Source of the DNA: Pseudomonadota bacterium
GTDB lineage: Bacteria; Pseudomonadota; Gammaproteobacteria; Burkholderiales; Burkholderiaceae_C
Direction: 5' to 3'
Length of the DNA: 64,000 nucleotides
NCBI GenBank assembly: GCA_023442945.1
Contig: JAEZWW010000107.1
Coordinates: forward strand, 1-64,000
Shown here: positions 1-8,238 of the stretch, piece by piece
How positions within the stretch are numbered: position 1 is the stretch's first letter
Layout: each line of letters starts with the position of its first letter
Position numbers and translations under genes: made by a program
The notes under the pieces: generated by a model
Databases searched by the model: none
Told to the model about the DNA's origin: nothing
Seen by the model: the letters and a program-made list of their open reading frames with translations, nothing else

Positions 1-965
1 ACGCTGGTGTGCCCATCAAGGATCACGTGGCCGGCGTGGCCATGGGCCTGATCCTGGACGGCGGCAAGTTCGCCGTGCTGACGGACATCCTGGGCGATGA
101 AGATCACCTGGGCGACATGGACTTCAAGGTCGCGGGCACCGAGAACGGCGTCACCGCACTGCAGATGGACATCAAGATCCAGGGCATCACCAAGGAAATC
201 ATGCAAGTGGCGCTGGCTCAGGCCCGCGAAGGCCGCCTGCACATCCTGGGCAAGATGAAGGAAGCGCTGGACGGTTCGCGTGGCGAGCTGTCCGCTTTCG
301 CCCCGCGCATGCTGACCATCAAGATCAATCCCGAGAAGATCCGCGACGTGATCGGCAAGGGCGGCGCCACCATCCGCATGCTGACGGAAGAGACCGGCAC
401 CACGATCGACATCGGCGAAGACGGCACCATCACCATCGCCAGCAACGACGCAGCCAAGGCCGACGACGCCAAGCGCCGCATCGAGCAGATCACCGCCGAA
501 GCCGAAGTGGGCAAGGTCTACGAAGGCCCGATCACCAAGATTCTGGAGTTCGGTGCCCTGGTCAACATCCTGCCGGGCAAGGACGGTCTGCTGCACATCA
601 GCCAGATCTCGCACGAGCGCGTGGAACAGGTCAGCGACGTGCTGTCCGAAGGCCAGGTCGTGCGCGTGAAAGTGCTGGAGACGGACGAAAAAGGCCGCAT
701 CAAGCTGTCGATGAAAGCGCTGCAGGAGCGCCCGCCGCGCCCTGAAGGCGAAGAGCGTGCCCCGCGCGAATACCGCGAGCCGCGCGGTGACCGCGGTGAC
801 CGTCCGCCCCGTGGCGATCGCGGTGACCGTGGCGACCGTGGCCCGCGTGAAGACCGTGGCGACCGCCCGCCGCGCGCCGAGCGCGAGCCGCGCCCCGAGT
901 CGACCGAGGCGAGCGCGCCTGCCGCTCCGGTCGCCGAAGAGCAGCAACAGCAACAGCAGCAATAA
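1..965 (+). CDS. pnp: Polyribonucleotide nucleotidyltransferase (PNPase), 3' part
   Basis: The window opens inside the gene; the reading frame runs from base 3 to the TAA at 963-965. PNPase is the phosphorolytic 3'-5' exoribonuclease of mRNA decay and a degradosome partner. Visible parts are the end of the second RNase PH domain (AGVPIKDHVAGVAMGL), a KH domain with the VIGKGGATIR loop (about bases 310-500), and an S1 domain (about 510-720) with FGALVNILPGKDGLLHIS. The tail after the S1 domain is unusual: about 75 residues rich in Arg, Gly, Asp and Pro with repeated RGDR units, ending in seven consecutive Gln. This tail is probably a disordered RNA or protein contact. The N-terminal catalytic half lies upstream of the window. 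Confidence 0.97.
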   Translation, partial: AGVPIKDHVAGVAMGLILDGGKFAVLTDILGDEDHLGDMDFKVAGTENGVTALQMDIKIQGITKEIMQVALAQAREGRLHILGKMKEALDGSRGELSAFAPRMLTIKINPEKIRDVIGKGGATIRMLTEETGTTIDIGEDGTITIASNDAAKADDAKRRIEQITAEAEVGKVYEGPITKILEFGALVNILPGKDGLLHISQISHERVEQVSDVLSEGQVVRVKVLETDEKGRIKLSMKALQERPPRPEGEERAPREYREPRGDRGDRPPRGDRGDRGDRGPREDRGDRPPRAEREPRPESTEASAPAAPVAEEQQQQQQQ

Positions 966-976
966 GGCAACTTCAC

Positions 977-1034
977 TTTTGATAGCTGCCCGCGCAAGTA
1001 CCACTAGGGCGGGCGGCCCATTTGACTATGAAGT
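977..1034 (+). repeat. Interspersed repeat family A, copy 1 (intergenic, abuts qor start)
   Basis: This copy carries GATAGCTGCCCGCGCA followed by CTAGGGC and a degenerate CCATTTGACTATGAA tail. It matches the family layout: stem GCTAT-N7-ATAGC, then TGCCCGCGCAG, TAGGGCTGGAGGCC and GATTTGGCTTGAAATT. It fills the gap between pnp and the quinone oxidoreductase, and its tail overlaps the oxidoreductase start codon. I see no recognisable ribosome-binding site apart from the repeat itself. Confidence 0.8.
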
Positions 1035-2047
1035 GCATTGAGATTCGCGAGTACGGCGCCCCCGAGGTGCTGGTGCCCGCCGAGCGCGCCACGCCCGTGG
1101 CCGGCGCTGGTGAAGTGCTGATCCGCGTGGCCGCGTCGGGCGTCAACCGCCCGGACGTGCTGCAGCGCATGGGCCATTACCCGGTACCGCCGGGCGCGTC
1201 CGATTTGCCGGGCTTGGAAGTCGCTGGCGTCATCGAATCGGGTGACGCCCAGGCGATGGCGGCGGCTGGGCTGAAGGTCGGCGAGCGTGTCTGCGCGCTG
1301 GTCGCCGGCGGCGGCTATGCCGAATACTGCGTGGCCCCGGTTGCGCAGTGCCTGCCCGTGCCCGCGGGTTTGAGCGATGTGGAAGCGGCTTCGCTGCCCG
1401 AGACCTTCTTCACCGTCTGGAGCAATGTGTTCGACCGCGGCCGCCTGCAAAAGGGCGAGACGCTGTTGGTCCACGGCGGCACCAGCGGTATCGGCGTCAC
1501 CGCCATCCAGCTGGCCAAGGCGGCCGGCGCCACGGTGATCGTCACCGCCGGCAGCGCCGACAAATGCGCCGCCGCGCTGCAGCTGGGCGCCGACCACGCC
1601 ATCAACTACCGCGACGCCGACTTCACCGCCGAGGCGATGAAGCTGACCGATGGCAAGGGCGTGGACGTGATCCTCGACATGGTGGCGGGCGACTATGTGC
1701 GCCGCGGTGTCGAATGCCTGGCCGAAGACGGTCGTCTGGTCATCATCGCGGTGCAGGGCGGCGTCAAATCCGACTTCAATGCGGGCCTGGTGCTGCGCCG
1801 GCGTCTGACCATCACCGGCTCGACCCTGCGGCCGCGCCCGGTGGCGTTCAAGGGCGCGATCGCGCAAGCGCTGAAAAGCATCGTGTGGCCGTGGCTGGAA
1901 AGCCGCCGCGTGCAACCGGTGGTCCACAGCGTGTTCCCGGCCCTGCAGGCCGAAGACACGCTGCCCAGCGGCGCCGCGCGCGCGCACGCGCTGATGCAAA
2001 GCGGCGACCACGTCGGCAAGATCGTTTTGACCTGGGGTGAGGCATGA
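1028..2047 (+). CDS. NAD(P)H:quinone oxidoreductase, zinc-independent MDR family (PIG3-like)
   Basis: A 339-residue medium-chain dehydrogenase/reductase of the quinone oxidoreductase branch, which reduces quinones with NAD(P)H in the cytoplasm. It has an N-terminal GroES-like domain (MKCIEIREYGAPEVL, VAASGVNRPDVLQRMG) and a Rossmann domain with the nucleotide-binding run LVHGGTSGIGVTAIQLAK at about residues 140-157. The catalytic-zinc ligands of alcohol dehydrogenases are absent. The ATG at 1028 is chosen over an in-frame TTG at 1022; both sit in the tail of a family-A repeat. The stop overlaps the tpiA start (ATGA), so the two are probably translationally coupled. Confidence 0.92.
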   Translation: MKCIEIREYGAPEVLVPAERATPVAGAGEVLIRVAASGVNRPDVLQRMGHYPVPPGASDLPGLEVAGVIESGDAQAMAAAGLKVGERVCALVAGGGYAEYCVAPVAQCLPVPAGLSDVEAASLPETFFTVWSNVFDRGRLQKGETLLVHGGTSGIGVTAIQLAKAAGATVIVTAGSADKCAAALQLGADHAINYRDADFTAEAMKLTDGKGVDVILDMVAGDYVRRGVECLAEDGRLVIIAVQGGVKSDFNAGLVLRRRLTITGSTLRPRPVAFKGAIAQALKSIVWPWLESRRVQPVVHSVFPALQAEDTLPSGAARAHALMQSGDHVGKIVLTWGEA

Positions 2048-2817
2048 GCACCAAAAAACTGATCGCCGGCAACTGGAAGATGAACGGCGGCCTGGCCGAC
2101 AACCAGCAGCTGCTGGACGACCTGTTGGCCGGCTTGACCGCTGCGGCGCCCGTGTGCGACGTGGCGGTGTGCCCGCCGTTCCCGTACCTGGCGCAGGTGC
2201 AGACCTACCAGGATCGCAGCCGCGATGCGTCGGGCGCGCCGCGTTTGAGCTTGGGCGCGCAGGACGTGTCGGCGCACGAAGCCGGCGCCTACACCGGTGA
2301 AGTGTCGGCCGACATGCTGCGCGAATTTGCCGTGCGCTACGTCATCGTGGGCCACAGCGAGCGCCGCCAGTACCACGGCGAGACCGACGTGCAGGTGGCC
2401 ATCAAGGCCAAGCGCGCGCTGGCCGCTGGCCTGACGCCGATCGTCTGCGTGGGTGAAACCTTGCGCGAGCGGGAAGAGGGCATGACGGAATTCATCGTCA
2501 AGCGCCAGCTGTCCGCGGTGATCCACCTGAACGGCCACTGCACGAGCGAGATCGTCGTCGCCTACGAGCCCGTCTGGGCCATCGGCACCGGCCAAACGGC
2601 TACGCCTGAGCAGGCGCAGTCGGTCCACGCGGTGCTGCGGGCGCAGCTCAACGCCGCGTCGGCCCACGCCGACCGCGTGCGCATCCTCTACGGCGGCAGC
2701 ATGAACGCGGCCAACGCGGCCGAACTGCTGGCCCAGCCCGACATCGACGGCGGCCTGATCGGCGGCGCGTCGCTCAAGGCCCCGGACTTTTTGAAGATTA
2801 TCGCCGCCGCCCGTTGA
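2044..2817 (+). CDS. tpiA: Triosephosphate isomerase
   Basis: A 257-residue cytoplasmic TIM barrel that interconverts dihydroxyacetone phosphate and glyceraldehyde 3-phosphate in glycolysis and gluconeogenesis. The signature elements are all present: AGNWKMNG with Lys12, VGHSERR with catalytic His104, AYEPVWAIGTG with catalytic Glu175 and the start of the mobile loop, and the phosphate-binding YGGSMNAANA and GGLIGGASL near the C-terminus. Its ATG overlaps the stop of the upstream oxidoreductase. It lies 39 bp upstream of secG, a gene order widespread in proteobacteria. Confidence 0.98.
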   Translation: MSTKKLIAGNWKMNGGLADNQQLLDDLLAGLTAAAPVCDVAVCPPFPYLAQVQTYQDRSRDASGAPRLSLGAQDVSAHEAGAYTGEVSADMLREFAVRYVIVGHSERRQYHGETDVQVAIKAKRALAAGLTPIVCVGETLREREEGMTEFIVKRQLSAVIHLNGHCTSEIVVAYEPVWAIGTGQTATPEQAQSVHAVLRAQLNAASAHADRVRILYGGSMNAANAAELLAQPDIDGGLIGGASLKAPDFLKIIAAAR

Positions 2818-2823
2818 TGGACG

Positions 2824-2845
2824 TGCGCGGGCAGCTATCAAATTT
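2824..2845 (-). repeat. Interspersed repeat family A, partial copy 2
   Basis: The 22 bases TGCGCGGGCAGCTATCAAAT plus TT are the reverse complement of the terminal part of family A. Only this end is present. It occupies most of the tpiA-secG gap and runs straight into the GGAG that serves as the secG ribosome-binding site. Confidence 0.75.
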
Positions 2846-2856
2846 GGAGTAATGGA

Positions 2857-3297
2857 ATGAACTTTGTCCTCAATCTGGTGCTGGTGCTGCAGATCCTGTC
2901 GGCCCTCGCCATGATCGGCCTGATCCTGATGCAGCACGGCAAGGGCGCCGACATGGGCGCGGCCTTCGGCAGCGGCGCCTCGGGCAGCTTGTTCGGTGCG
3001 TCGGGCAGTGCCAACTTCCTGTCGCGCGCGACAGCGGTGCTGGCCACGGTGTTTCTGGCGTCGACGTTGGCGCTGGCGTATTTCGGCTTCAGCATCCGCA
3101 CGCCCTCATCGTCGGGTGGCAGCGTGCTGGACCGCGCGGCCGTCACGGCGCCGGCATCGGCCGCCTCCGGCGCGGCGTCTGCGGCTTCGGGCGCGGGGGC
3201 TGCCAGCATCCCGACCGGCTCGGCTGCGCCTGCCGCGGCGGGTTCTGCCGCCGTGCCGGCATCGGCCACAGGCGCTGCCCAAATCCCGACCAACTGA
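2857..3297 (+). CDS. secG: Preprotein translocase subunit SecG
   Basis: A 146-residue inner-membrane accessory subunit of the SecYEG channel. Two transmembrane helices are visible, at about residues 2-22 and 52-74, joined by the conserved cytoplasmic loop LMQHGKGADMGAAFGSG. The E. coli protein has 110 residues; the extra length here is a low-complexity Ala/Ser/Pro/Gly tail after residue 90, as is common in Burkholderiales. The start is preceded by GGAG 10 bases upstream, next to a partial family-A repeat. Confidence 0.96.
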   Translation: MNFVLNLVLVLQILSALAMIGLILMQHGKGADMGAAFGSGASGSLFGASGSANFLSRATAVLATVFLASTLALAYFGFSIRTPSSSGGSVLDRAAVTAPASAASGAASAASGAGAASIPTGSAAPAAAGSAAVPASATGAAQIPTN

Positions 3298-3313
3298 GCT
3301 GCCTCAAGCTGCT

Positions 3314-3355
3314 CTGAAAATCCTCCTCGCCGAGTCTGTAACCGAGGGTTTTCAG
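3314..3355 (+). other. 12-bp stem-loop between secG and tRNA-Leu
   Basis: CTGAAAATCCTC at 3314-3325 pairs with GAGGGTTTTCAG at 3344-3355 (one T.G pair), leaving an 18-base loop. No uridine tract follows on the plus strand, so it is not a standard intrinsic terminator. It could be an mRNA 3' end or an RNase processing structure that separates secG mRNA from the tRNA. Confidence 0.5.
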
Positions 3356-3431
3356 GGTAAACTCCTAGTTGCTGCCGACACCTGTCACTGGCGTTTCAGA
3401 CAGGATGACCGGATCGGTGGCTGACACGATT

Positions 3432-3516
3432 GCCGTCGTGGTGAAATTGGTAGACACGCTATCTTGAGGGGGTAGTGGCGAAAGCTGTGCGAGTTCGAGT
3501 CTCGCCGACGGCACCA
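3432..3516 (+). tRNA. tRNA-Leu (anticodon GAG)
   Basis: An 85-nt class II tRNA. The acceptor stem GCCGTCG (3432-3438) pairs with CGACGGC (3506-3512), followed by discriminator A and an encoded CCA (3514-3516). The anticodon stem CTATC/GGTAG encloses the loop TTGAGGG, giving anticodon GAG, which reads CUC and CUU. A variable arm follows, then the T-loop TTCGAGT. It sits between secG and nuoA, only 60 bases before the nuoA start, so it may be cotranscribed and processed out. Confidence 0.97.
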
Positions 3517-3576
3517 AGTACAAGTGGCGGGCGCGGTCCCACGGATCGCCGCCCGCGCCGACCCAGAGCGCCTACG

Positions 3577-3936
3577 ATGAATCTCTCCGAGTACCTTCCC
3601 GTCCTGCTGTTTATCCTGGTGGGTTTGGCGGTCGGAGCGCTCTGCCTGGGGATGGGCTCTTTCCTCAAGCCGCACAAGCCCGATGCGGCCAAGAACTCGC
3701 CCTACGAATGCGGCTTCGAGGCATTTGAAGACGCGCGCATGAAGTTCGACGTGCGCTACTACCTCGTTGCCATCCTGTTCATCCTTTTCGATTTGGAAAT
3801 CGCCTTCCTTTTCCCTTGGGCGGTCTCGCTGCGCGAAGTCGGCTTGCCGGGCTTTGTCGCGGTGCTGATTTTCCTGAGCATCCTCGTCGTGGGTTTCATC
3901 TACGAGTGGAAAAAAGGCGCGCTGGATTGGGAATGA
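3577..3936 (+). CDS. nuoA: NADH-quinone oxidoreductase subunit A
   Basis: A 119-residue membrane subunit of complex I and the first gene of a complete nuoA-N operon. Three transmembrane helices are visible at about residues 7-30, 62-84 and 90-111. The family-defining stretch KNSPYECGFEAFEDARMKFD lies in the loop after helix 1 and carries the Cys that contributes to the quinone-site region. The ATG at 3577 gives the standard family N-terminus MNLSEYLPV; an upstream in-frame extension to 3475 runs through the tRNA and is not real. Confidence 0.97.
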   Translation: MNLSEYLPVLLFILVGLAVGALCLGMGSFLKPHKPDAAKNSPYECGFEAFEDARMKFDVRYYLVAILFILFDLEIAFLFPWAVSLREVGLPGFVAVLIFLSILVVGFIYEWKKGALDWE

Positions 3937-3972
3937 AGCGGATCGCGCTGGGCGTCGATCGAGGACTCGCAC

Positions 3973-4452
3973 ATGAATGAACAGCTTCAACAAAAAGGCT
4001 TTCTGCTCACCGGCGTCGATGCGGCGGTGAACTGGGCCAAGACCGGCTCGCTGTGGCCGGTGACCTTCGGCCTCGCCTGCTGCGCGGTCGAGATGATGCA
4101 CGCGGCCGCCGCGCGCTACGACATCGGCCGTTTCGGCGCCGAGGTGTTCCGCGCCAGCCCGCGCCAGTCCGACCTGATGATCGTGGCTGGCACCCTGTGC
4201 AACAAGATGGCGCCGGCCCTGCGCAAGGTCTACGACCAGATGGCCGAGCCGCGCTGGGTGATCTCTATGGGTTCCTGCGCCAACGGTGGCGGCTACTACC
4301 ACTACAGCTATTCCGTGGTGCGCGGCTGCGACCGCATCGTGCCCGTGGACGTGTACGTGCCCGGATGCCCGCCCACGGCCGAAGCGCTGCTGTACGGCAT
4401 CATCCAGTTGCAGCAGAAGGTGCGCCGCACCAATACGATTGCGCGGGTCTAA
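3973..4452 (+). CDS. nuoB: NADH-quinone oxidoreductase subunit B (cluster N2)
   Basis: A 159-residue peripheral-arm subunit carrying the terminal [4Fe-4S] cluster N2, which reduces ubiquinone. The ligands are visible: the tandem pair Cys36-Cys37 in LACCAVEMM, Cys102 in MGSCANGGG and Cys132 in VPGCPPT. It lies 36 bases after nuoA and 3 bases before nuoC. Confidence 0.98.
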   Translation: MNEQLQQKGFLLTGVDAAVNWAKTGSLWPVTFGLACCAVEMMHAAAARYDIGRFGAEVFRASPRQSDLMIVAGTLCNKMAPALRKVYDQMAEPRWVISMGSCANGGGYYHYSYSVVRGCDRIVPVDVYVPGCPPTAEALLYGIIQLQQKVRRTNTIARV

Positions 4453-4455
4453 CGC

Positions 4456-5064
4456 ATGGCTGACATTGCAATCGCCCCCGAAACCCTTCGTGACACCATC
4501 GCTGCGGCGCTGGGTGACAAGGCGCTGAACCTGGAAGTCGCGCTGAACGAGGTGGTGCTGACCGTCTCACCGGCCGACTACCACGCTGTCATGCAGACGC
4601 TGCGCGACGCGCCCGGTTGTCGCTTCGAGCAGATGATGGACCTGTGCGGTCTGGACTATTCCACCTACGGCGATGGCCGTTGGGAGGGCCCGCGCTATGC
4701 CGTCGTGCTGCAACTGTTGTCGGTCAGCCTGAACCAGCGCGTGCGTGTGCGGGTGTTCTGCGCGGACGACGAACTGCCTGTGCTGCCGACGGTGACCAAT
4801 GTGTGGAGCGGCGCCAACTGGTACGAGCGCGAAGCGTTTGACCTCTACGGCATCGTCTTTGAAGGCCACGACGACCTGCGTCGCATCCTGACCGACTACG
4901 GCTTTATCGGCCACCCGTTCCGCAAGGATTTCCCGCTCTCCGGCCATGTCGAGATGCGCTACGACGCCGAGCGCCAGCGCGTGGTCTACGAGCCGGTGTC
5001 GATCGAGCCACGCGAAGTCACGCCCCGTGTGATCCGCGAAGACAACTACGGGGGGCTGCACTGA
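4456..5064 (+). CDS. nuoC: NADH-quinone oxidoreductase subunit C
   Basis: A 202-residue peripheral-arm subunit of the 30-kDa family, which packs against NuoD in the connecting fragment. It is a separate gene here, unlike the fused nuoCD of E. coli. The family motif is visible around residues 118-160 as NWYEREAFDLYGIVFEGH and LRRILTDYGFIGHPFRKDFPL. It is spaced 3 bases from nuoB and 30 bases from nuoD. Confidence 0.97.
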   Translation: MADIAIAPETLRDTIAAALGDKALNLEVALNEVVLTVSPADYHAVMQTLRDAPGCRFEQMMDLCGLDYSTYGDGRWEGPRYAVVLQLLSVSLNQRVRVRVFCADDELPVLPTVTNVWSGANWYEREAFDLYGIVFEGHDDLRRILTDYGFIGHPFRKDFPLSGHVEMRYDAERQRVVYEPVSIEPREVTPRVIREDNYGGLH

Positions 5065-5094
5065 CGCGCTGCGGCGCGCCGGCAATCGACTGAC

Positions 5095-6348
5095 ATGGCT
5101 GAGATCAAGAACTACACCCTGAACTTCGGGCCGCAGCACCCGGCCGCGCACGGCGTGCTGCGCCTGGTGCTGGAGATGGACGGCGAGGTGCTGCAACGCG
5201 CCGACCCGCACATTGGCCTGCTGCACCGCGCCACCGAGAAGCTGGCCGAGCACAAGACCTACATCCAGTCGCTGCCCTACATGGACCGCCTGGACTACGT
5301 GTCCATGATGTGCAACGAGCACGCGTACTGCCTAGCGGTCGAGCGCCTGCTGGGCATCGAAGTGCCGATCCGTGCGCAGTACATCCGCGTGATGTTCTCC
5401 GAGATCACGCGCATCCTGAACCATCTGATGTGGTTGGGTTCGCACGGCAACGACTGCGGCTCGTCGACCATGCTGGTCTACACCTTCCGCGAACGCGAAG
5501 ACCTGTTTGACGTGTACGAGGCGGTGTCGGGCGCGCGCATGCACGCGGCTTACTTCCGGCCCGGTGGCGTGTACCGCGACCTGCCGGACACCATGCCGCA
5601 GTACCGCTACAGCAAGATCCGCAGCGCCAAGGCGCTGGATGAGCTCAACAGCAACCGCAAGGGCTCGTTGCTGGACTTCATCGAGGACTTCACCAAGCGC
5701 TTCCCCAAGCACATCGACGAATATGAAACGCTGCTGACCGATAACCGCATCTGGAAGCAAAGAACGGTCGGTATCGGCGTGGTGACGGCGGAGCGTGCTC
5801 TCAATTTGGGACTGACGGGGCCAATGTTGCGCGGCTCCGGCATCGCATGGGACCTGCGCAAGAAGCAGCCGTACGAGGTCTACGACCAGATGGACTTCGA
5901 CATCCCGGTCGGCAAGACCGGTGACACCTACGACCGCTACCTGGTGCGGGTGCAGGAGATGCGCGAGTCCAACCGCATCATCCAGCAGTGCATCGGCTGG
6001 TTGCGCGCCAATCCGGGCCCGGTGATCGTCGAGAACCACAAGGTGGCACCGCCCTCGCGCGAAGCGATGAAGAGCAACATGGAGGAGCTGATCCACCACT
6101 TCAAGCTCTTCACCGAAGGCATGCACGTGCCGGAGGGCGAGGCCTACGCGGCGGTCGAACACCCGAAGGGCGAATTCGGTATCTACATGGTGAGCGACGG
6201 CGCCAACAAGCCCTACCGCATGCGCATTCGCGCGCCGGGCTTCGCGCACCTGGCCGCGCTGGACGAAATTGGCAGGGGGCACATGCTGGCCGACATCGTC
6301 GCCATCATCGGCACCCTGGACATTGTGTTTGGAGAAATTGATCGATGA
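5095..6348 (+). CDS. nuoD: NADH-quinone oxidoreductase subunit D
   Basis: A 417-residue, 49-kDa-type subunit that forms the quinone pocket with NuoB. It begins with the invariant NFGPQHPAAHGVLRL, containing the quinone-interacting His region, followed by PHIGLLHRATEKL and the Tyr-bearing YMDRLDYVSMM. The C-terminal half has GFAHLAALDEI and ends FGEIDR as in the family. The stop overlaps the nuoE start (ATGA). Confidence 0.98.
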   Translation: MAEIKNYTLNFGPQHPAAHGVLRLVLEMDGEVLQRADPHIGLLHRATEKLAEHKTYIQSLPYMDRLDYVSMMCNEHAYCLAVERLLGIEVPIRAQYIRVMFSEITRILNHLMWLGSHGNDCGSSTMLVYTFREREDLFDVYEAVSGARMHAAYFRPGGVYRDLPDTMPQYRYSKIRSAKALDELNSNRKGSLLDFIEDFTKRFPKHIDEYETLLTDNRIWKQRTVGIGVVTAERALNLGLTGPMLRGSGIAWDLRKKQPYEVYDQMDFDIPVGKTGDTYDRYLVRVQEMRESNRIIQQCIGWLRANPGPVIVENHKVAPPSREAMKSNMEELIHHFKLFTEGMHVPEGEAYAAVEHPKGEFGIYMVSDGANKPYRMRIRAPGFAHLAALDEIGRGHMLADIVAIIGTLDIVFGEIDR

Positions 6349-6869
6349 GCGCCAACGCCACCCCCGCGGCCGCTGCGCCGCTGTCGGATGCGACGCGCGA
6401 GCGTTTCGCGCGTGAGGTCGCCAAGTACCCGGAAGGCCAGCAGCAATCGGCCGTCATGGCTTGCCTGTCGATCGTGCAGCAAGAGCAGGGCTGGGTCAGC
6501 CCTGAGAGCGAGCTGGCCGTGGCCACCTACCTCGACATGCCGCCGATCGCCGTGCACGAGGTGACCTCGTTCTACAACATGTACAACCAGCGCCCCGTCG
6601 GCAACTTCAAGCTGGCGGTTTGTACCAACCTGCCGTGCCAGCTGCGTGGCGGCCAAGCGGCACTGGAGTACCTGGAGCAGAAACTGTCGCTGAAGATGGG
6701 CGAAACCACTGCCGACGGCCGGTTTACCCTGCAGCAGTCCGAATGTCTGGGCGCCTGCGCCGATGCGCCGGTCATGCTGGTCAACGACCGCACCATGTGC
6801 AGCTTCATGAGCGACGACAAGCTGCGCCAGCTGGTCGACGGTTTGAATCAAGCGGAGGGTACGCAATGA
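6345..6869 (+). CDS. nuoE: NADH-quinone oxidoreductase subunit E (2Fe-2S)
   Basis: A 174-residue, 24-kDa-type subunit of the NADH dehydrogenase module, carrying [2Fe-2S] cluster N1a. The four Cys ligands are visible as CTNLPC near residue 90 and CLGAC near residue 135 (SECLGACADAPVMLVND). It overlaps nuoD and nuoF by ATGA at both ends, so translation of the module is probably coupled. Confidence 0.97.
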   Translation: MSANATPAAAAPLSDATRERFAREVAKYPEGQQQSAVMACLSIVQQEQGWVSPESELAVATYLDMPPIAVHEVTSFYNMYNQRPVGNFKLAVCTNLPCQLRGGQAALEYLEQKLSLKMGETTADGRFTLQQSECLGACADAPVMLVNDRTMCSFMSDDKLRQLVDGLNQAEGTQ

Positions 6870-8218
6870 ATCCCTCGCAAGTGTTGTCCCAGTTTGCCGC
6901 GACGGGCGTGCAAACTTGCTTCCACGGTCGCCACATCAAACCGCAGATCTTTGCCGATCTGGACGGCACCAACTGGAGCCTGAAGGACTACGAAGCGCGC
7001 GGCGGCTACCAGGCGCTGCGCAAGATTCTCGGCAAGGACGGCGGCGCAGGTCTGACGCAGGACCAGGTCATCGCCACGGTGAAGGAATCGGCCTTGCGTG
7101 GCCGCGGTGGCGCGGGCTTCCCCACGGGTTTGAAGTGGAGCTTCATGCCGCGCCAGTTCCCGGGTCAGAAGTACCTGGTCTGCAACTCGGACGAGGGCGA
7201 GCCGGGTACCTGCAAGGACCGCGACATCCTGATGTTCAACCCGCACATCGTGATCGAAGGCATGGCCATTGCGGCCTACGCCATGGGCACAAGCGTGGGC
7301 TACAACTACATCCACGGCGAAATCTTCCAGGTCTACGAGCGCTTTGAAGCCGCGCTGGAAGAGGCGCGCGCCGCCGGCCACCTGGGTGACCACATCATGG
7401 GCAGCGACTTCAACTTCCAGTTGCACGCGCACCATGGTTTTGGCGCCTACATCTGTGGTGAAGAAACCGGCCTGCTCGAGTCGCTTGAAGGCAAGAAGGG
7501 CCAGCCGCGCTTCAAGCCGCCGTTCCCGGCCAGCTTTGGCATGTACGGCAAGCCGACCACGATCAACAACACCGAAACTTTTGCTGCCGTTCCCTGGATC
7601 ATCCGCAACGGCGGCCAAGCGTACCTGGAAGCCGGCAAGCCCAACAACGGCGGCACCAAGATCTATTCGGTCAGCGGTGACGTTGAGCGACCCGGTAACT
7701 ACGAAATCCCGATGGGGACGCCGTTCTCCACGCTGCTGGAGTTGGCCGGTGGCGTGCGCAACGGCCGCCAGCTGAAGGCGGTGATTCCCGGTGGCTCGTC
7801 GTCGCCCGTGCTGCCCGCGTCCATCATGATGGACTGCACCATGGACTACGACAGCATCGCCAAGGCCGGCTCGATGTTGGGTTCGGGTGCCGTCATCGTC
7901 ATGGACGACACGCGCTGCATGGTTAAGTCGCTGCTGCGCCTCTCGTACTTTTACATGCACGAATCGTGTGGCCAATGCACGCCCTGCCGGGAAGGCACGG
8001 GCTGGTTGTGGCGCATGGTCGAGCGCATTGAAAAGGGCGAGGGCCGCCCGAGCGACATGGAACTGCTGGACTCCGTGGCCGGCAACATCATGGGGCGCAC
8101 CATTTGCGCCCTGGGCGACGCTGCGGCCATGCCGGTGCGCGGCATGCTGAAGCATTTCCGACACGAGTTTGAACACCACATTGAGCACAAGCGCTGTGTG
8201 GTGCCGGCTTACGTCTGA
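6866..8218 (+). CDS. nuoF: NADH-quinone oxidoreductase subunit F (NADH/FMN binding)
   Basis: A 450-residue, 51-kDa-type flavoprotein that oxidises NADH and passes electrons to the iron-sulfur chain. Visible motifs are the NADH-binding GRGGAGFPTGLKW, the FMN-binding CNSDEGEPGTCKDRD, GAYICGEETGLLESLEG, and the N3 cluster ligands ESCGQCTPCREGTGW near residue 370. The ATG at 6866 is chosen because it overlaps the nuoE stop and gives the family N-terminus; the longer upstream frame is spurious. Confidence 0.97.
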   Translation: MNPSQVLSQFAATGVQTCFHGRHIKPQIFADLDGTNWSLKDYEARGGYQALRKILGKDGGAGLTQDQVIATVKESALRGRGGAGFPTGLKWSFMPRQFPGQKYLVCNSDEGEPGTCKDRDILMFNPHIVIEGMAIAAYAMGTSVGYNYIHGEIFQVYERFEAALEEARAAGHLGDHIMGSDFNFQLHAHHGFGAYICGEETGLLESLEGKKGQPRFKPPFPASFGMYGKPTTINNTETFAAVPWIIRNGGQAYLEAGKPNNGGTKIYSVSGDVERPGNYEIPMGTPFSTLLELAGGVRNGRQLKAVIPGGSSSPVLPASIMMDCTMDYDSIAKAGSMLGSGAVIVMDDTRCMVKSLLRLSYFYMHESCGQCTPCREGTGWLWRMVERIEKGEGRPSDMELLDSVAGNIMGRTICALGDAAAMPVRGMLKHFRHEFEHHIEHKRCVVPAYV

Positions 8219-8238
8219 GGCTGCCTGAAAGAGTCGAC

